Below, in pieces: positions 7,913 through 10,904 of a stretch of 10,904 bases of DNA; the first letter of the stretch is position 1, and each line of letters begins with the position of its first letter. The notes below the pieces were generated by a model. The model had not been told where the DNA came from and made no database searches. It saw only the letters and a program-made list of their open reading frames with translations. The translations under genes and the position numbers were made by a program. This DNA is from Rhodoferax sp. UBA4127. Its GTDB lineage: Bacteria; Pseudomonadota; Gammaproteobacteria; Burkholderiales; Burkholderiaceae_C. Location of the stretch: contig DFWT01000256.1 of NCBI GenBank assembly GCA_002381045.1, forward strand, positions 465 through 11,368, written 5' to 3'.

Positions 7913-9273
7913 TCAGGGACGCTGGGCAAACCCGCCAATGCCATCGCCAGTTCTTCTTCAGAATAGCTTTCGTTGGTCAGTTCACCAGCAAAGTACTTCT
8001 GGTACGAAGCCATGTCGAAGTGGCCATGGCCACACAGGTTGAACAAAATCGTCTCGGACTTGCCATCAGCCTTGCAACGCATGGCCTCGGCAATCGCGCC
8101 TTTCACTGCATGGTTGGCCTCGGGCGCGGGCACGATGCCTTCGGCTCGGGCAAACATGACACCGGCTTCAAAACATTCGACCTGGTTGTAGGACACCGCT
8201 TCCAGTAAACCCAATTCCTTGCAGTGGGACACCATTGGCGCCATGCCGTGGTAACGCAGGCCACCGGCATGAAAACCGGGCGGCGTGAATTGGCTGCCCA
8301 GTGTGTGCATTTTGGTCAGTGGTGTCATGTGGCCGGTGTCACCAAAGTCATAGGCATATTTGCCCCGCGTGAGTGACGGGCAAGCCGCAGGTTCTACGGC
8401 CACGATGCGTGGCTTGGGTCCGCCGCGCAGGCCGTGGCCAATGAACGGGAAGGCGATGCCAGCAAAGTTAGAGCCACCTCCGGTGCAACCCACCACCACA
8501 TCTGGCCAGGCATCGGCCATTTCCATTTGTTGCATGGCTTCGAGGCCGATGATGGTCTGGTGCAGCAACACATGGTTTAGCACCGAACCCAGCGCGTATT
8601 TGGTGTCATCCCGCTGCACCGCCAATTCAACCGCTTCAGAAATCGCGATGCCCAGGCTGCCGGGATGGTCCGGGCGTTTGGCCAGCACCGAGCGGCCATA
8701 CACCGTCTCATTGGAGGGTGAAGCCACGCAGCGTGCACCGTAGGTTTCCATCACCGCGCGGCGGTAGGGCTTTTGGTCGTAAGACACACGCACCTGAAAC
8801 ACCTCCACTTCCAGGCCGTATAGCGACCCAGCAAAGGCCAGCGAGGTGCCCCATTGTCCGGCACCGGTCTCAGTCACCAAGCGCTTGACCCCGGCTTCTT
8901 TGTTGAAAAAGGCCTGTGGCACGGCGGTATTGGGTTTATGGCTGCCAGCTGGACTGACACCTTCGTATTTGTAAAAAATCTTGGCAGGCGTACCCAGAAT
9001 TTTCTCCAGCCGGTGCGCGCGGTACAAAGGGGCTGGACGCCAAAGGCGGTAGATGTCACGCACGGGTTCTGGGATCTCGATCTCGCGCTCGGTACTTACC
9101 TCTTGCATGATCAGAGACATGGGAAACAGCGGCGCCAAGTCTGCCGGGCCAACGGGTTGCAGGGTGCCGGGGTGCAGAACGGTTGGCAGCGGCTTGGGAA
9201 AGTCCGCCTGCAGGTTGTACCAGGCCTTGGGCATCTGGCTTTCGTCCAACAAGAATTTGGTTTGCTTGCTCAT
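7903..9273 (-). CDS. trpB2: TrpB2-type tryptophan synthase beta chain (PLP enzyme)
   Basis: Pyridoxal-phosphate enzyme that joins indole and a serine-type substrate to make tryptophan; the TrpB2 branch is longer than TrpB1 and usually works without TrpA. 456 residues, within the usual TrpB2 size. The PLP lysine is Lys113 in GSHKPNTA (110-117), preceded by YKYEGVSPAG. The catalytic glutamate is probably Glu135 in TETGAGQWG (134-142). The phosphate-binding loop GGGSN is at 265-269, and NLCGHGHFD (412-420) is conserved near the end. I start at the ATG at 9273, which has AGGAA (9279-9283) 5 bases upstream; an ATG 15 codons earlier lacks this and adds a non-conserved tail. No trpA, trpF or other trp gene is nearby. 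It shares a strand with rpiA, whose stop is 101 bases upstream. Function as an indole-scavenging or alternative beta chain is inferred from the family. Confidence 0.93.
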   Translation of the reverse strand: MSKQTKFLLDESQMPKAWYNLQADFPKPLPTVLHPGTLQPVGPADLAPLFPMSLIMQEVSTEREIEIPEPVRDIYRLWRPAPLYRAHRLEKILGTPAKIFYKYEGVSPAGSHKPNTAVPQAFFNKEAGVKRLVTETGAGQWGTSLAFAGSLYGLEVEVFQVRVSYDQKPYRRAVMETYGARCVASPSNETVYGRSVLAKRPDHPGSLGIAISEAVELAVQRDDTKYALGSVLNHVLLHQTIIGLEAMQQMEMADAWPDVVVGCTGGGSNFAGIAFPFIGHGLRGGPKPRIVAVEPAACPSLTRGKYAYDFGDTGHMTPLTKMHTLGSQFTPPGFHAGGLRYHGMAPMVSHCKELGLLEAVSYNQVECFEAGVMFARAEGIVPAPEANHAVKGAIAEAMRCKADGKSETILFNLCGHGHFDMASYQKYFAGELTNESYSEEELAMALAGLPSVPDTV

Positions 9274-9349
9274 GATTTTTCCTGGAAGTTTTCTATGAAA
9301 TTCGCGCGGTGCGGCCATGGCAAGTATGCCTGTGTGCCCGGGGTCAATA

Positions 9350-9365
9350 CGGCCAGCGCAGGCCG
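9350..9365 (-). terminator. Hairpin between rpiA and trpB2
   Basis: CGGCC (9350-9354) and GGCCG (9361-9365) form a 5-base-pair GC stem with a 6-base loop, 9 bases past the rpiA stop. No T run follows on the minus strand, so it is a doubtful terminator. The rest of the 101-base gap shows only the trpB2 ribosome site. Whether rpiA and trpB2 are one transcript is undecided. Confidence 0.25.
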
Positions 9366-9374
9366 GGGTTTTCC

Positions 9375-10055
9375 CTAGAAGTTCAGGGTTCTAACACCAC
9401 TGGCTGTACCCAAAAGGCAGACCTGCGCTTTTTGAAAGGCAAACACCCCCACCGTCACCACTCCTGGCCACTGGCTTACTTCGCATTCAAAGCGAAGCGG
9501 CTCGGTGATCTTGAGACCAGTCACGTCCACAATGTGCTGGCCGTTGTCGGTGACCAAGGGCACGCCGTCTTTCAGACGCACATTCGCTGTGCCACCCAAG
9601 GCGTTGAACTGCTTGACGACACCTCGTGTAGCCATCGGAATAACCTCCACTGGCAGCGGAAACTGGCCCAAGGTTTGTACCAGCTTGGACTCGTCAGCAA
9701 TACAAACAAACTTGCGTGACATCCCTGCAATGATCTTTTCACGCGTCAATGCCGCGCCACCGCCCTTGACCATGAAACCCTGGTGGTCTATCTCGTCGGC
9801 TCCGTCGATGTACACCGATAGCGTGTCCACCTCATTGGCATCGAACACGGTGATGCCCAGGGTTTTCAAGCGCTCAGTGCTGGCAAGCGAGCTGGACACC
9901 GCCCCTTTGATTTGGTCCTTGATGCTGGCCAGCGCATCAATGAACTTGTTGACTGTAGAGCCGGTACCCACCCCAACGACCTCACCCGGAACCACGTAGC
10001 CGAGCGCAGCCTGGCCAACCAGGGTTTTCAAATCATCTTGAGAAAGTGTGGGCAT
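9375..10055 (-). CDS. rpiA: Ribose-5-phosphate isomerase A
   Basis: Interconverts ribose-5-phosphate and ribulose-5-phosphate in the pentose phosphate pathway. 226 residues, the normal RpiA length. The signature motifs are all present: GVGTGSTV (28-35), SSSLAST (54-60), DGADEID (84-90) and KGGGAALTREK (97-107), with Glu106 as the likely catalytic base, then PVEVIP (135-140) and PGVVTVGVFA (197-206). I start at the ATG at 10055, preceded by AAGG (10064-10067); the frame is open far upstream to 10544, but that part is antisense to pyrD and not RpiA-like. It is divergent from pyrD with 63 bases between starts. In this window it completes the route from salvaged ribose to central carbon metabolism, although it is also a housekeeping gene and need not be co-regulated with the salvage genes. 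Confidence 0.96.
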   Translation of the reverse strand: MPTLSQDDLKTLVGQAALGYVVPGEVVGVGTGSTVNKFIDALASIKDQIKGAVSSSLASTERLKTLGITVFDANEVDTLSVYIDGADEIDHQGFMVKGGGAALTREKIIAGMSRKFVCIADESKLVQTLGQFPLPVEVIPMATRGVVKQFNALGGTANVRLKDGVPLVTDNGQHIVDVTGLKITEPLRFECEVSQWPGVVTVGVFAFQKAQVCLLGTASGVRTLNF

Positions 10056-10118
10056 GGTGCGAACCTTGTGAAAAGCATGGTGGAAAATCGGTGCAGAAAC
10101 AAACCCTGAAATTATCCA
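10056..10118. promoter_or_regulatory. Divergent rpiA/pyrD promoter region
   Basis: The 63 bases between the two divergent start codons are relatively rich in A and T and must carry the start signals for both genes. The only recognisable elements are AAGG before rpiA and an AATTAT-like stretch (10110-10115) close to the pyrD start. I see no convincing -35/-10 pair. Confidence 0.3.
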
Positions 10119-10904
10119 ATGGCTCTTGTCCCTTACGCGCTTACCCGTCCCTTTTTGTTTGGCCTGGACCCCGAGGCGGCGCACGATCTGACGATCGCGG
10201 GTTTGGCGCACACCCAGCATTCGTTTTTGAACCGGGCTTATCGAACGAACGCGGTGCGTGACCCGGTGCACCTGGCTGGATTGACCTTTCCCAACCGAGT
10301 AGGGCTGGCCGCTGGGTTGGACAAAAACGCCCGTTGTATTGACGGCCTGGGTGCCATGGGGTTTGGCTTTGTGGAAGTGGGCACAGTTACACCGCTGCCC
10401 CAGCCAGGCAACCCCAAACCACGCATGTTTCGTCTGCCCAAGGCACAAGCCTTGATCAACCGGCTTGGCTTTAACAATGAAGGGCTGGATGCCTTTGTGA
10501 ACAATGTGCAGCGCTCGCGCCTGTACCAACATCGTCTGCTGCACCCCAAAGAACCACCGGCCATGCTGCTAGGCTTGAACATCGGCAAAAACGCCGCCAC
10601 CCCCATTGAGCGTGCGGTGGACGACTACCTGATTTGCCTGGATGGCGTCTACCCCTACGCGGATTACGTCACCGTCAACATTTCCAGCCCCAACACCAAG
10701 AACCTGCGCAGCCTGCAAAGTGATGAGGCGCTGGATGCCCTGCTGAGCGCGATCTCTGAGCGCAAGACGTTGTTGGCCCAACGTCATGGCAAACAGGTGC
10801 CGATCTTTCTGAAAATTGCGCCAGACCTGGATGAAAGCCAGATCACCGTCATTGCCCAAACCTTGAAGCGTTATGGCCAGGACGGCAACGGGCGGGTCAA
10901 CAAC
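10119..10904 (+). CDS. pyrD: Dihydroorotate dehydrogenase (quinone), class 2, partial at right edge
   Basis: Oxidises dihydroorotate to orotate in de novo pyrimidine synthesis, passing electrons through FMN to membrane quinone. 262 codons are open from the ATG at 10119 to the edge, with no stop; class 2 enzymes have about 335-350 residues, so roughly the last quarter is outside. The N-terminal part (ALTRPFLFGLDPEAAHDLTIAGL, about 7-29) matches the short helical membrane-associating domain of class 2 enzymes. The barrel then shows GLAAGLDKN (62-70), VEVGTVTPLPQPGNPKPRMFRL (85-106), NRLGFNNEG (114-122), GLNIGKN (152-158) and NISSPNTKNLRSLQ (187-200), where Ser190 is the class 2 catalytic base. 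FLKIAPDL follows later. It is divergent from rpiA. No ribosome site is obvious. Identification is close to certain. Confidence 0.96.
   Translation, partial: MALVPYALTRPFLFGLDPEAAHDLTIAGLAHTQHSFLNRAYRTNAVRDPVHLAGLTFPNRVGLAAGLDKNARCIDGLGAMGFGFVEVGTVTPLPQPGNPKPRMFRLPKAQALINRLGFNNEGLDAFVNNVQRSRLYQHRLLHPKEPPAMLLGLNIGKNAATPIERAVDDYLICLDGVYPYADYVTVNISSPNTKNLRSLQSDEALDALLSAISERKTLLAQRHGKQVPIFLKIAPDLDESQITVIAQTLKRYGQDGNGRVNN

Noticed and set aside
10056..10544. N-terminal extension of rpiA to 389 residues
   Set aside because: The extension is antisense to pyrD, which has intact catalytic motifs; RpiA normally starts at the MPTLSQDDLK-like position.

Overview
The window holds two stretches of DNA that do not look as if they come from the same genome. 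They meet near position 3215-3240. Left of that point the sequence is very GC-rich (47 of 60 bases at 2101-2160), with nearly every third codon position G or C. Its three genes, all on the minus strand, look like those of a high-GC, possibly myxobacterial (Myxococcota) organism. Right of it the GC content is moderate (30 of 60 bases at 5461-5520, 40 of 60 at 7261-7320), and gene content and protein sequences fit Burkholderiales, most likely a Rhodoferax/Polaromonas-like member of the Comamonadaceae.

Left region (1-3201, read right to left): an alpha/beta-hydrolase (lipase/PGAP1-like) gene, a 156-residue protein I do not recognise, and an exported SGNH hydrolase related to Ape1-type peptidoglycan O-acetylesterases, which runs off the left edge. 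In the SGNH protein the usual catalytic serine position carries asparagine.

Right region (about 3230-10904): a nucleoside/ribose salvage locus. On the minus strand lie a periplasmic BMP-family nucleoside-binding protein and the double ATPase of its ABC importer. The ATPase loses its C-terminus at the junction, and the two permease genes expected after it are absent. Divergent from these are ribokinase and a nucleoside hydrolase. Convergent with the hydrolase is a stand-alone TrpB2-type tryptophan synthase beta chain, preceded on the same strand by rpiA. Divergent from rpiA, pyrD (class 2) runs off the right edge. Together the transporter, hydrolase, RbsK and RpiA make a route: import a nucleoside, release ribose, phosphorylate it, and isomerise ribose-5-phosphate into the pentose phosphate pathway.

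The most important observation is the discontinuity inside the ATPase gene. A metagenome assembly or binning chimera is the simplest explanation; recent transfer or deletion is the alternative. I found no tRNA, rRNA, CRISPR array, transposase or integrase, and no stretch over 300 bases without a gene. I see no convincing undescribed multi-gene system.
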